A stretch of DNA of 5,468 nucleotides from Clostridium sp. CAG:1013 (GTDB taxonomy: Bacteria; Bacillota; Clostridia; Oscillospirales; Acutalibacteraceae): the NCBI GenBank assembly GCA_000432995.1, contig HF972611.1, positions 6,309 through 11,776 of the forward strand, read 5' to 3'. Positions 1-5,468 of this stretch are shown here, piece by piece. The notes below the pieces were generated by a model. That model ran no database searches, had not been told where the DNA came from, and worked only from the letters and a program-made list of their open reading frames with translations. Each line of letters begins with the position of its first letter. Positions within the stretch are counted from its first letter, which is position 1. The position numbers and the translations under genes were made by a program.

Positions 1-144
1 GCCGATCTGATAGGTCTCTTCCGCCGGGGCAGAGGCTTCCGGCGACGGACTGGGGGAGGGGGAAGGCTCCTCCCCGGTGGAGCAGCCCGTGAAGACGGCT
101 CCGCAAAGCGCCAGGCACAGCAAGGCGCGAAGCATTTTTTTCAT
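1..144 (-). CDS. Lipoprotein, N-terminal part only (cut by the window edge)
   Basis: This is the start of a secreted lipoprotein of unknown function, and only 48 codons are inside the window. Translation from the ATG at 142-144 gives a classic type II signal peptide. Residues 1-6 (MKKMLR) form the positive N-region, residues 7-18 (ALLCLALCGAVF) the hydrophobic core, and TGC at 19-21 ends the lipobox, so Cys21 would be lipidated. A Ser-Pro repeat linker follows (residues 27-35, PSPSPSPSP), then an Ala/Glu-rich stretch. Such linkers commonly tether an extracellular domain to the membrane of Gram-positive bacteria. A GGGGGA Shine-Dalgarno at 151-156, six bases upstream, supports this start over the in-frame ATG at 133-135. 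The functional domain lies outside the window, so solute-binding protein, enzyme and adhesin all remain possible. The gene sits behind its own promoter and a leader with an intrinsic terminator. Confidence 0.85.
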   Translation of the reverse strand, partial: MKKMLRALLCLALCGAVFTGCSTGEEPSPSPSPSPEASAPAEETYQIG

Positions 145-150
145 CTGCGA

Positions 151-156
151 TCCCCC
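151..156 (-). promoter_or_regulatory. Ribosome binding site of the lipoprotein gene
   Basis: GGGGGA on the minus strand, followed by a 6-base spacer (TCGCAG) and the ATG at 142-144. It decides the start codon of a gene that would otherwise be easy to miss. It lies about 27 bases beyond the U-tract of the leader terminator, so translation depends on read-through of that terminator. Confidence 0.7.
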
Positions 157-182
157 ATTTCTCGCGTTGTGTGTGGGTTGGG

Positions 183-225
183 AAAAAAGCAAAATCCCTG
201 CGGCCCTTTTCCAGAGTCGCAGGGA
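183..225 (-). terminator. Intrinsic terminator in the leader of the lipoprotein gene
   Basis: On the minus strand, UCCCUGCG (225-218) pairs perfectly with CGCAGGGA (202-195). After one A-C mismatch the stem extends by CUCU/AGGG and closes on a GGAAA loop. The U-tract UUUUGCUUUUUU (194-183) follows directly. This is a strong Rho-independent terminator. It lies downstream of the ABC operon stop codon (331-333) and also downstream of the promoter at 295-323. It could therefore both end read-through transcripts from the operon and gate expression of the lipoprotein gene. No promoter is visible in the 38 bases between it and the lipoprotein ATG, which favours the gating role. Confidence 0.8.
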
Positions 226-294
226 CATTTCCGCTGGCGGCACTGTCCCAACCTTTGAGGAACACGGCTATCCCGTTTCCTCTCCGATTGTTTC

Positions 295-323
295 ATTAAA
301 GCACACGCCGCCTTCTTTGTCAA
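295..323 (-). promoter_or_regulatory. Sigma-A promoter with extended -10, driving the lipoprotein leader
   Basis: Minus strand: -35 TTGACA (323-318, full consensus), a spacer of exactly 17 bases, and -10 TTTAAT (300-295, five of six), preceded by TG one base upstream (extended -10). Transcription should start at about 288-289. It lies only 7 bases beyond the end of the DUF4340 gene. A 15-base inverted repeat (CTTTG, five bases, CAAAG; 315-329) overlaps the -35 box and could be an operator, though it is short. This is the best promoter match in the window. Confidence 0.75.
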
Positions 324-330
324 GCAAAGG

Positions 331-1839
331 TCATTCCAGAGCTTCGTTCTGATACACAGCGCCCAGCTGCTCGATGACCTTGGTCACCTCGCTGCGGCGA
401 ACCAGTCCGCTGTAACCGCCGTTGAGCAAGGCGGCATACCGCTCGTTCTGATCATCCACGGCATAATAGGTGATGGTATCCGGATCGCTGCCGTTGAAGT
501 ACTCATAGGTGACCTCCAACACAGGAGCATCCTCGTTGTAGGTGACCTTGTCGGCAGAGAGCACCGCCAGAGACAGCACCGACTGATACAGATCCTGATA
601 GTTCTCATAGTCCACGGAATTTCCGTCGCCGTTGGTCACAACCAGGTCGTAGGAAGGCTCATCCTCGGTGGATTCCTCTTCGTTGAGCACCTGCTCCACG
701 TCAAAACGGTACTCCGCGCTGCCGTCTACGGTAAGGGTCATGGAGCTGACGTCCTTGATGTTGGGCAGCCACACATAGCTCATCCGCAGATCCATCAGGT
801 CAGCGTCCGCCCAAGAGGTCACCGTGTCGGCGGCCACTACGTAGATCACGTCCTTGTCGTCGGCAATGAGATACCGGTTGCCGTCGGAATTCTTCTCGCT
901 GACAGCCAGGGTATGATCCTCGCCGTTCATGTTAAACACGATCTGAGCGTAGGGCTGGGTCAGGCCATACTTCTCCAGGTTCTCCTGGGTGCGGCCCACA
1001 GCGGCTACGGAATCAGCAGTCAAGCTCTTGAGCGCGGTGAGCACCTCAGTGAACTGATTGCTGCCGGACTCAGCGATCACCGGCTGGGTGATGAGGTAAG
1101 TGCTGATCTTGGTCTCGTCATATTCGATCACAATGGGCTCTTCCAGATTGGTGCCGGAAAGCTCCATATGGTAGAGCACGTCGGTGACAGTGTTCTCAGA
1201 GGTATTGCCCTCCTCGTCTGTGACCTCTTCCACCAAGTCGTCCACAGAGTAGACCTCGGTCTGGATGAAGTCCAGGGGAGTGCCCAGCAGAGCGCCGGAG
1301 AAGGAAGAGGAGATGTACACCACACCGTCCTTCAGAATATACCGGCCAGAGCTCTCGCCTGCCTCGTTGCCCACAGTGAACTCATCGGAACTGCCGTCGG
1401 TGTAGTTGACGGTCACCTGAGTGGCGCTGTCCCCGGAAAGACCAAACTGTTCCAGGTCCTCCTGCTCACCCAGATTCTTGGATGCGGTGATGCCCACCAC
1501 CGTTGTGGCGGCGCCGGTCACCTCAGAGGTGTCCAGGTAATAGTTCTGGTACCCGTCAATGGTGAACTGCACAGACTCTGTACTGTCCTCGTCCTCCTCG
1601 GAGGAAGCAGTCTCCTGCTCCAGGGGGAGGATCTGGAAACTGGCGGAGGGATTCTTCACCTGGATGGACGCGATCTCGCTGTCCTCCCGGTCGATGACGG
1701 TCTCGGTGACGGTGGAGGAAGTGGAGGAGGAATCCTCCTCGGACTCCGTGGGCTGGGTCAGCAGCAGCGCGGCTGCTCCGCCGCCCAACACCACCAATAC
1801 CGCCAGCATGATGATAAGGTAGCGTAGGTTTTTCTTCAT
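331..1839 (-). CDS. DUF4340 domain-containing membrane-anchored protein
   Basis: 502 residues, the last gene of the ABC operon. Residues 1-6 are basic, and a single hydrophobic helix at about 7-27 has no lipobox, so it should be an uncleaved signal anchor with the rest outside. A Ser/Thr/Glu-rich linker covers about 31-55. The extracellular part contains recurring modules seen in DUF4340 proteins. One at about 128-200 starts DLEQFGLS and contains GRYIL; a second at about 287-355 starts NLEKYGLTQ and contains NRYLI; a third, weaker one near the C-terminus contains ERYAAL. They look like duplicated small beta-rich domains. DUF4340 has no assigned biochemical function but is often encoded beside GldG-type ABC auxiliary genes, as here. 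The start follows the GldG stop by 4 bases, with its ribosome binding site inside the end of that gene. It ends with TGA at 331-333. Family assignment comes from reading the sequence and from context, without a profile search. Confidence 0.88.
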   Translation of the reverse strand: MKKNLRYLIIMLAVLVVLGGGAAALLLTQPTESEEDSSSTSSTVTETVIDREDSEIASIQVKNPSASFQILPLEQETASSEEDEDSTESVQFTIDGYQNYYLDTSEVTGAATTVVGITASKNLGEQEDLEQFGLSGDSATQVTVNYTDGSSDEFTVGNEAGESSGRYILKDGVVYISSSFSGALLGTPLDFIQTEVYSVDDLVEEVTDEEGNTSENTVTDVLYHMELSGTNLEEPIVIEYDETKISTYLITQPVIAESGSNQFTEVLTALKSLTADSVAAVGRTQENLEKYGLTQPYAQIVFNMNGEDHTLAVSEKNSDGNRYLIADDKDVIYVVAADTVTSWADADLMDLRMSYVWLPNIKDVSSMTLTVDGSAEYRFDVEQVLNEEESTEDEPSYDLVVTNGDGNSVDYENYQDLYQSVLSLAVLSADKVTYNEDAPVLEVTYEYFNGSDPDTITYYAVDDQNERYAALLNGGYSGLVRRSEVTKVIEQLGAVYQNEALE

Positions 1840-1843
1840 GGGC

Positions 1844-3388
1844 TTACAGGTGCCTCCTCTTCAGGAAGATGACAAGGCCCACTGCCAGAATAGCCACAGG
1901 GATCACGGCGGCGAACAAGATACCCAGCATATCGATGGTGCTGCGGGTAGCGTTGACGTCGGCGGTGTTGGTCTGCACACGCTCGGTGGAGACGGTGACA
2001 CTGCTGCCGTCATTGCCGGTGAGGAAGAGCATCAGATCGGTGATGTAATCTCCATCGCCGAAGGTGGAGCTCATGAAGGTATCGGTAAACACGTTGGAAG
2101 AGCCGAACACAGCCACGCTGCGGGCCACAGAGGAGCCGTCCACCTGCACATACTTGCTGGACAGGGAGGCAACGATCTGCTTATCGGTCTGGGGATCTTC
2201 CACTTCTTCCTGCGTGGTATCCTCGGTAACCACATAGGAACTGTCAGCGGTGGTCCACAGCTCATAGGTAGCCACGCTGCTGTTGCCGTCGAACACCAGG
2301 GTCAAAGGAGAGCTGTCATAAGTGACCAGACGGTTATAGGTGTTTTCAGACAGGTACTCCTCGGAAGCGTCCACGATCACGCCGCTGGCGTTGGCAAGCA
2401 CCATGCGATTGGTATCGCTCTCATACACCACACCGGGCTCCACTTTCACGCCCCATTCCTCCAGGAAGGCGGAGAAGTTGGGCATGGAACCCTGGGTGGG
2501 ATAGCAGGTCACCAGCAGGGTGACAGGATCTTTGTGAGAGGTGTCGTCCAGGAAAGCACGCAGCTTATCCACTTCTTCCGTGGTGTAATCCGTGGTGGGA
2601 GTGGGCAGCATCAGCACCTGGGTGCCCTCGGGGATTTCTTCGGTGAGCAGGTCGATCTCCTGAACCTCAAAGTTCTGGTCTTCCATCAGGCCCAAGAAGC
2701 TGCCCATGTTGTCGCTGTTGAGCATCTCATTGTGGCCGGTGGCAATGGTGAAGATGGGTACATCTTCCAGGTTCACCATCTCCAGAGCGCCGGCCAGGGC
2801 GCTGTCCACCATGGAGTAGCTCTTATATTCGCCGGTGTTCTGATCCTGCTCCATAGAGAACAGGTCGGACACGGTGAGCACACGGTAACGGCTCTCGGTC
2901 TTAACCATCACCTTGCCGGTGGAAAGATTCTCGTCAGCGTACTCGCTGATGAAGGTGGGGTTGGTATCGGGATCCACAAATTCCACTTTGATCTTGGAAT
3001 TGGCTTCTGCCAGACGTTTGGAAAGGCTGGCCACCTGGCTGTATTCCAAGCCATAGCTGGTATAGATCTGGTTCTTCTCGTAAGCGTCCTCGCTGCCGAT
3101 CAGATAGATGGTAGTCTCCTGTTCCACACCCTTGGCGATCTCCACAGCCTGATCAGACAGGGTGTTCAGGCCCTGGGCAGTCAAGTCGATATCCATAGAG
3201 GGGAACCGCTCCGTCAAAGCGGAGACCACAATGTTCAGCACCACCACAATGGCGATGAACACCACCGACAGCAGAGTGGCCATGCCGCCCCGCTTAAACC
3301 GGGTGGAGCGCAGGGGATTCTTCCCCGGCTTTTTGGCCTGAGGCTTGTTGGCCTCGGGCTGCTTTACTTCCGTCTGTTTCGTTTCCAT
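1844..3388 (-). CDS. GldG-family ABC transporter auxiliary protein
   Basis: 514 residues, matching by eye the GldG-type family described as ABC transport auxiliary components. Residues 1-35 form a Lys/Pro-rich cytoplasmic tail with about ten basic residues. A membrane helix follows at about 36-58, and a second spans about 487-509, followed by KRRHL. The roughly 430 residues between should be outside. They begin with DLTAQGLNTLSDQ (68-80), the family's usual sequence just after the first helix. GHNE (218-221) and the stretch IPEGTQVLMLPTPTTDYTTEEV (252-273) match the glutamine-amidotransferase-like or IFT52-like fold typical of these proteins, with no sign of catalytic residues. It starts 14 bases after the permease stop, with GGAGGA (3397-3402) placed 8 bases before the ATG. 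In gliding Bacteroidetes the homologue acts with GldA and GldF; here its function is unknown. A role in coupling the permease to an extracellular task is an inference. Confidence 0.87.
   Translation of the reverse strand: METKQTEVKQPEANKPQAKKPGKNPLRSTRFKRGGMATLLSVVFIAIVVVLNIVVSALTERFPSMDIDLTAQGLNTLSDQAVEIAKGVEQETTIYLIGSEDAYEKNQIYTSYGLEYSQVASLSKRLAEANSKIKVEFVDPDTNPTFISEYADENLSTGKVMVKTESRYRVLTVSDLFSMEQDQNTGEYKSYSMVDSALAGALEMVNLEDVPIFTIATGHNEMLNSDNMGSFLGLMEDQNFEVQEIDLLTEEIPEGTQVLMLPTPTTDYTTEEVDKLRAFLDDTSHKDPVTLLVTCYPTQGSMPNFSAFLEEWGVKVEPGVVYESDTNRMVLANASGVIVDASEEYLSENTYNRLVTYDSSPLTLVFDGNSSVATYELWTTADSSYVVTEDTTQEEVEDPQTDKQIVASLSSKYVQVDGSSVARSVAVFGSSNVFTDTFMSSTFGDGDYITDLMLFLTGNDGSSVTVSTERVQTNTADVNATRSTIDMLGILFAAVIPVAILAVGLVIFLKRRHL
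1853..1858 (-). promoter_or_regulatory. Ribosome binding site of the DUF4340 gene, inside the upstream gene
   Basis: AGGAGG on the minus strand, formed by the Arg-Arg codons near the end of the GldG-type gene. Its distance to the DUF4340 ATG is 13 bases, longer than the usual 5-10. The upstream stop codon (1844-1846) lies between them. This suggests that translation of the last gene depends partly on ribosomes finishing the upstream gene. It supports the ATG at 1837-1839 as the start. Confidence 0.6.
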
Positions 3389-3402
3389 TTTCAGTGTCCT
3401 CC

Positions 3403-4110
3403 TTAGCTCCAGCGGCGGCTTTCCACCTTGCGGGCGGTGAGAAAGACGAACACAGCGGCCACGCTCACAAAGAACAGCACGCTGGAAATGCTGAACATGC
3501 CCTGGGTAAAGGTGGTGTAGCGGTCGTTAAAGGAAAGCCACTGGACGATATTGCTGATAAACTGGTTGGAAATGGCGGAAGCCAGGCTGTCGATGTACAT
3601 CAGCACCACAGAGATGATGAAGGTGCCGATGGCGGCGATGATCTGGCTCACCGTCAAGCTGGAGATAAACACGCCGATGGCGATCATGGCGGCGCCGTAG
3701 AGCAGAGCACCGATGTAGGTGCCGATGATCTCGCCCCAAGCGGGGGTGGAGAAGAAGCTCATGGCGATAGCGGGCAGGATACCGCCCAAAGTGGTGGCGA
3801 TGAAATACACGCACCAGCAAGCGAAGAACTTGCCCAGCACAATGGAGGTCACGCCCACAGGCGCGGTCAACAGAGCTTGGTCGGTTTTGTTCTTCTGGTC
3901 GTCAGTCATGGAGCGCATGGTGATGATGGGGATGATCATCATGCTGAAGCTGAACATGGTGGAAAACACCGCGGAGATGTAGCTGGAAGAGCTGGTCAGC
4001 ATGGCCTGATAATAGTAGAAGCCGTACAGGGCCATCAGAGCGGCCACGCACACATAGCCCACGGGGGAGTTGAAATAGGAGCGGACCTCCCGTTTGAAGA
4101 TCGCTTTCAT
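3403..4110 (-). CDS. ABC-2 type transporter permease, GldF-like
   Basis: 235 residues with about six membrane helices, at roughly 17-38, 47-65, 89-115, 128-150, 157-177 and 208-226. The N-terminus (KAIFKREVRSYFNSPVGY) is the amphipathic opening common in ABC-2 permeases. After helix 2, TMRSMTDDQKNKTDQALLTAPV (64-85) corresponds to the conserved cytoplasmic segment of this family that ends in LLTAPV and contacts the ATPase. The length is typical for a half-permease, and since no second permease is encoded here a homodimer is likely. The ATG shares its first base with the last base of the ATPase stop codon (TAATG), and AAGGAG at 4121-4126 lies within the ATPase gene. The two products are therefore probably translationally coupled. 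The neighbouring GldG-type gene places this protein in the GldF-like branch. The substrate is unknown. Confidence 0.92.
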   Translation of the reverse strand: MKAIFKREVRSYFNSPVGYVCVAALMALYGFYYYQAMLTSSSSYISAVFSTMFSFSMMIIPIITMRSMTDDQKNKTDQALLTAPVGVTSIVLGKFFACWCVYFIATTLGGILPAIAMSFFSTPAWGEIIGTYIGALLYGAAMIAIGVFISSLTVSQIIAAIGTFIISVVLMYIDSLASAISNQFISNIVQWLSFNDRYTTFTQGMFSISSVLFFVSVAAVFVFLTARKVESRRWS

Positions 4111-5150
4111 TACTCCTCATCTCCTTTCTCGTTCTGTTCCGGTTCCTGATCCACCTCAAAGTCCAGATCCTGGTCAGGATCCAGCTGAGCGGCGTCCTCC
4201 TGCTGAGGCAGCACAGTGGTATCGGAACTGGTCAGCTGGAGGAACAGATCCTCCAGAGTCAGGTCGGTATTGCGCAGAGCCACCATAGGCCAGCCCTTGC
4301 GAGCCATCAGGGCGAACACGTCCCGGCGGATATCGTTATCAGGAGTGGATTCCACGCTGATCTCGTATACGCCCTTTTCCTTCTCGCCCAGGGAATAAGT
4401 ATCCACCACGCCAGGCACGTTCTGCAGGGCGTGGACCATTTCCTTCTCGGGACCTTCTGCACGGAGAATGAGCCGATGGTCGGGGGACAGGTCATGGGCC
4501 AGGGTGTCAGTGGCGCCGTCGGCCACGATCCGGCCGTTGTTGATGACCAGGATTCGCTCGCACACTGCCTGAACTTCCGGCAGAATGTGGGAGCTCAAAA
4601 TCACCGTGTGGTTGCGGCCCAGATTCTTGATCAGGGTGCGGATCTCGATGATCTGCTTGGGGTCCAGACCCACGGTGGGTTCGTCCAGGATGAGCACCGG
4701 GGGATTGCCGATCAGGGCCTGGGCGATGCCCACGCGCTGCTTATAGCCCTTGGACAGGTTGCCGATGAGACGGTTGTACACGTTCTCGATCTTCACCAGC
4801 CGGCAGATCTCCTTGATGTGCTCCTCCCGGGGGAGCTTTGTCTTTTTCAGATCGTACATGAAGTTCAGGTACTCTTTTACCGTCATATCCATGTACAGGG
4901 GCGGTTGCTCGGGCAGGTAGCCGATCTGGCGCTTCACCTCATTGGGCTCCTCCAGGGTGTTCTTCCCGGAGACCGTCACCTCGCCGGAGGTGGCGGAGAG
5001 GTAGCCGGTGATGATGTTCATCGTGGTGGATTTGCCCGCGCCGTTGGGTCCCAGGAACCCTACGATGGTGCCCTCCTCGATTTTAAAACTCACGCGATCC
5101 AGCGCCAGGTTCTGACCGTAGCGCTTGGTGAGGTTCTTGACCTCTATCAT
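4110..5150 (-). CDS. ABC transporter ATP-binding protein (GldA/ABC-2 exporter type)
   Basis: 346 residues, first gene of the operon: the cytoplasmic motor that powers the ABC-2 permease. All nucleotide-binding motifs are intact. The Walker A motif GPNGAGKST is at 34-42, the Q-loop at Gln82 (YLPEQPPLY), the signature LSKGYKQR at 132-139, Walker B LILDEP at 153-158 with catalytic Glu157, the D-loop GLDP at 161-164, and the switch His188. Residues about 220-309 form the small C-terminal domain common in this group, ending TLEDLFLQL. A further 37-residue tail (310-346) is strongly acidic, with about fifteen Asp/Glu and one Lys, and looks disordered; it is beyond what the fold needs. The start is supported by AGGAGG at 5161-5166, ten bases upstream, and by MIEVKNLTKRYG, a standard opening. 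The stop overlaps the permease start by one base. Confidence 0.95.
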   Translation of the reverse strand: MIEVKNLTKRYGQNLALDRVSFKIEEGTIVGFLGPNGAGKSTTMNIITGYLSATSGEVTVSGKNTLEEPNEVKRQIGYLPEQPPLYMDMTVKEYLNFMYDLKKTKLPREEHIKEICRLVKIENVYNRLIGNLSKGYKQRVGIAQALIGNPPVLILDEPTVGLDPKQIIEIRTLIKNLGRNHTVILSSHILPEVQAVCERILVINNGRIVADGATDTLAHDLSPDHRLILRAEGPEKEMVHALQNVPGVVDTYSLGEKEKGVYEISVESTPDNDIRRDVFALMARKGWPMVALRNTDLTLEDLFLQLTSSDTTVLPQQEDAAQLDPDQDLDFEVDQEPEQNEKGDEE

Positions 5151-5227
5151 GTCCGTGATTCCTCCTGTTTCCGTCTTTTCGCCGGGAGATTCCTCGGGGA
5201 CTTTCCCCCGGTGTCTGTAACTTTACC

Positions 5228-5256
5228 ATAGTACCGCAAAATGGGCGTATTTGCAA
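5228..5256 (-). promoter_or_regulatory. Probable promoter of the ABC operon
   Basis: Minus strand: -35 TTGCAA (5256-5251, four of six), a 17-base spacer, and -10 TACTAT (5233-5228, four of six), giving a start at about 5221 and a leader of about 70 bases before the ATPase ATG. The leader contains a short GC hairpin (CGGGG/CCCCG at 5210-5195), with an alternative pairing of CCGGG to a downstream CCCGG. No terminator or U-tract is present, so I make no regulatory claim for it. The match is moderate, but the spacing and position are right. Confidence 0.55.
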
Positions 5257-5320
5257 GAGTTTTCCCCTTTGGCACCACAGTTTTCCTAATTTTAACCGGG
5301 CTTTGTGAAGTTCCTGTGAC

Positions 5321-5404
5321 GGGAATGCGAAATATCGCATTCCCGGAGAAGCTCTTGCTGTCTGCAAGACAGCACTTTCGCTGCGCGAAAGACCGATCTT
5401 CTCC
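5321..5404. repeat. Structured intergenic repeat, copy 1 (four nested or adjacent inverted repeats)
   Basis: A compact block of perfect inverted repeats, described on the plus strand. A 10-bp stem GGGAATGCGA/TCGCATTCCC with an AATA loop spans 5321-5344. Immediately next, GGAGAAG (5345-5351) pairs with CTTCTCC (5398-5404). It encloses an 8-bp hairpin TGCTGTCT/AGACAGCA (5356-5374, GCA loop) and a directly abutting 7-bp hairpin CTTTCGC/GCGAAAG (5375-5391, TGC loop). The folded form would be a hairpin followed by a three-way junction. There is no U-tract on either strand, so it is not an ordinary terminator. Bases 5324-5361 recur 107 bases further right. It may be a dispersed palindromic intergenic element or a structured RNA; which strand matters is not known. 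Confidence 0.7.
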
Positions 5405-5430
5405 CCGTTGTCCTTTCCCTCGCTGGAAGA

Positions 5431-5468
5431 AATGGGAAATATCCCATTCCCGGAGAAGCTCTTGCTGT
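5431..5468. repeat. Structured intergenic repeat, copy 2 (truncated by the window edge)
   Basis: Matches 5324-5361 at 36 of 38 positions, with a fixed offset of 107 bases, and runs into the window edge. The two differences (C5328 to G5435, G5337 to C5444) are partners in the stem, so the AATGGGA/TCCCATT hairpin with the AATA loop is preserved (5431-5448). The three outermost pairs of copy 1 are not kept. The right-hand hairpins of this copy would lie beyond the window. Confidence 0.7.

Larger units (their letters stand above)
145..288 (-). promoter_or_regulatory. Structured 5' leader, candidate transcription attenuator or riboswitch of unknown class
   Basis: Between the predicted transcription start (about 288) and the lipoprotein ATG lie about 144 bases rich in inverted repeats. 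In transcript order, hairpin P1 (282-257) is a 10-bp stem with one bulged base and a GATAG loop. Hairpin P2 (249-222) pairs GGGACA with UGUCCC around an inner CCG/CGG stem. An intrinsic terminator follows (225-183). P2 and the terminator share bases 222-225, so they cannot both form fully: P2 would leave the terminator with only half of its lower stem. A third option pairs GGUUGGGA (253-246) with UCCCAACC (183-176), enclosing the terminator hairpin. This arrangement is typical of attenuators controlled by a ligand, protein or tRNA. I see no T-box sequence and no consensus I recognise for TPP, cobalamin, SAM, glycine, c-di-GMP or fluoride riboswitches. The structure is seen by eye; regulation is inferred. 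Alternatively this could be a plain operon terminator with fortuitous flanking pairing. Confidence 0.55.

Noticed and set aside
145..288. T-box or known riboswitch in the leader
   Set aside because: The leader is short, and I find no T-box AGGGTGG-type sequence, specifier-loop layout or conserved core of the common riboswitches. A covariance search is needed to be certain.
141..323. Minus-strand open frame of 60 codons within the leader, as a possible leader peptide
   Set aside because: Its start would be the TTG of the -35 box, upstream of the predicted transcription start, so it could not be translated from that transcript.
77..352. Plus-strand open frame of 91 codons across the left intergenic region
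   Set aside because: It runs antisense through the lipoprotein signal peptide, the leader terminator and the promoter. The product is low-complexity with no recognisable feature.
1838..3406. Long plus-strand open frame of 522 codons opposite the GldG-type gene (also 913-1827, 3394-4149 and 4431-5231)
   Set aside because: They are mirror images of well-supported minus-strand genes in GC-rich DNA. Their translations are rich in His, Gln and Gly with no recognisable domain, and I see no sign of independent coding.
5345..5404. tRNA-like cloverleaf
   Set aside because: Only two inner hairpins with 3-base loops are present, with no T-loop sequence, anticodon arm geometry or CCA end.
5324..5468. 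CRISPR array
   Set aside because: The repeated unit is itself a long hairpin, the period is 107 bases, only two copies are visible, and the intervening sequence is full of inverted repeats rather than a unique spacer of usual length.

Overview
The window looks like a chromosomal segment from a Gram-positive, moderately GC-rich member of the Clostridia, most likely an Oscillospiraceae-type gut bacterium of the Flavonifractor/Oscillibacter kind. That placement is an inference. It rests on strong AGGAGG-type ribosome binding sites, a lipoprotein signal with a Ser-Pro linker, sigma-A-type promoters and the gene family content. All real genes lie on the minus strand, so the biological order runs from right to left.

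Right end (5151-5468): about 318 bases with no gene. The outer part (5321-5468) holds one complete and one edge-truncated copy of a hairpin-rich repeat with a 107-base period. The only two differences between the overlapping parts of the copies face each other in a stem, so the pairing is kept. The inner part carries a promoter (5228-5256) and a roughly 70-base leader for the following operon.

Middle (331-5150): a tight four-gene operon. In order it encodes an ABC ATPase, a six-helix ABC-2 permease (GldF type), a GldG-type auxiliary protein anchored at both ends, and a DUF4340 protein with an N-terminal anchor. The spacings are a 1-base overlap, then 14 bases, then 4 bases. Together they should form one membrane complex: ATPase on the inside, permease in the membrane, and two large proteins displaying domains outside. 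The ATPase/permease/auxiliary set is related to GldA-GldF-GldG of gliding Bacteroidetes, but the substrate and role in this type of bacterium are not known.

Left end (1-330): a second transcription unit begins. A near-consensus promoter with an extended -10 element (295-323) is followed by a roughly 144-base leader, then a lipoprotein gene (1-144) cut by the window edge. The leader contains a 10-bp hairpin, a second hairpin, and a strong intrinsic terminator whose 5' arm shares bases with the second hairpin. This is the architecture of a transcription attenuator or riboswitch. I could not match it to a known class, and it is the most interesting item in the window.
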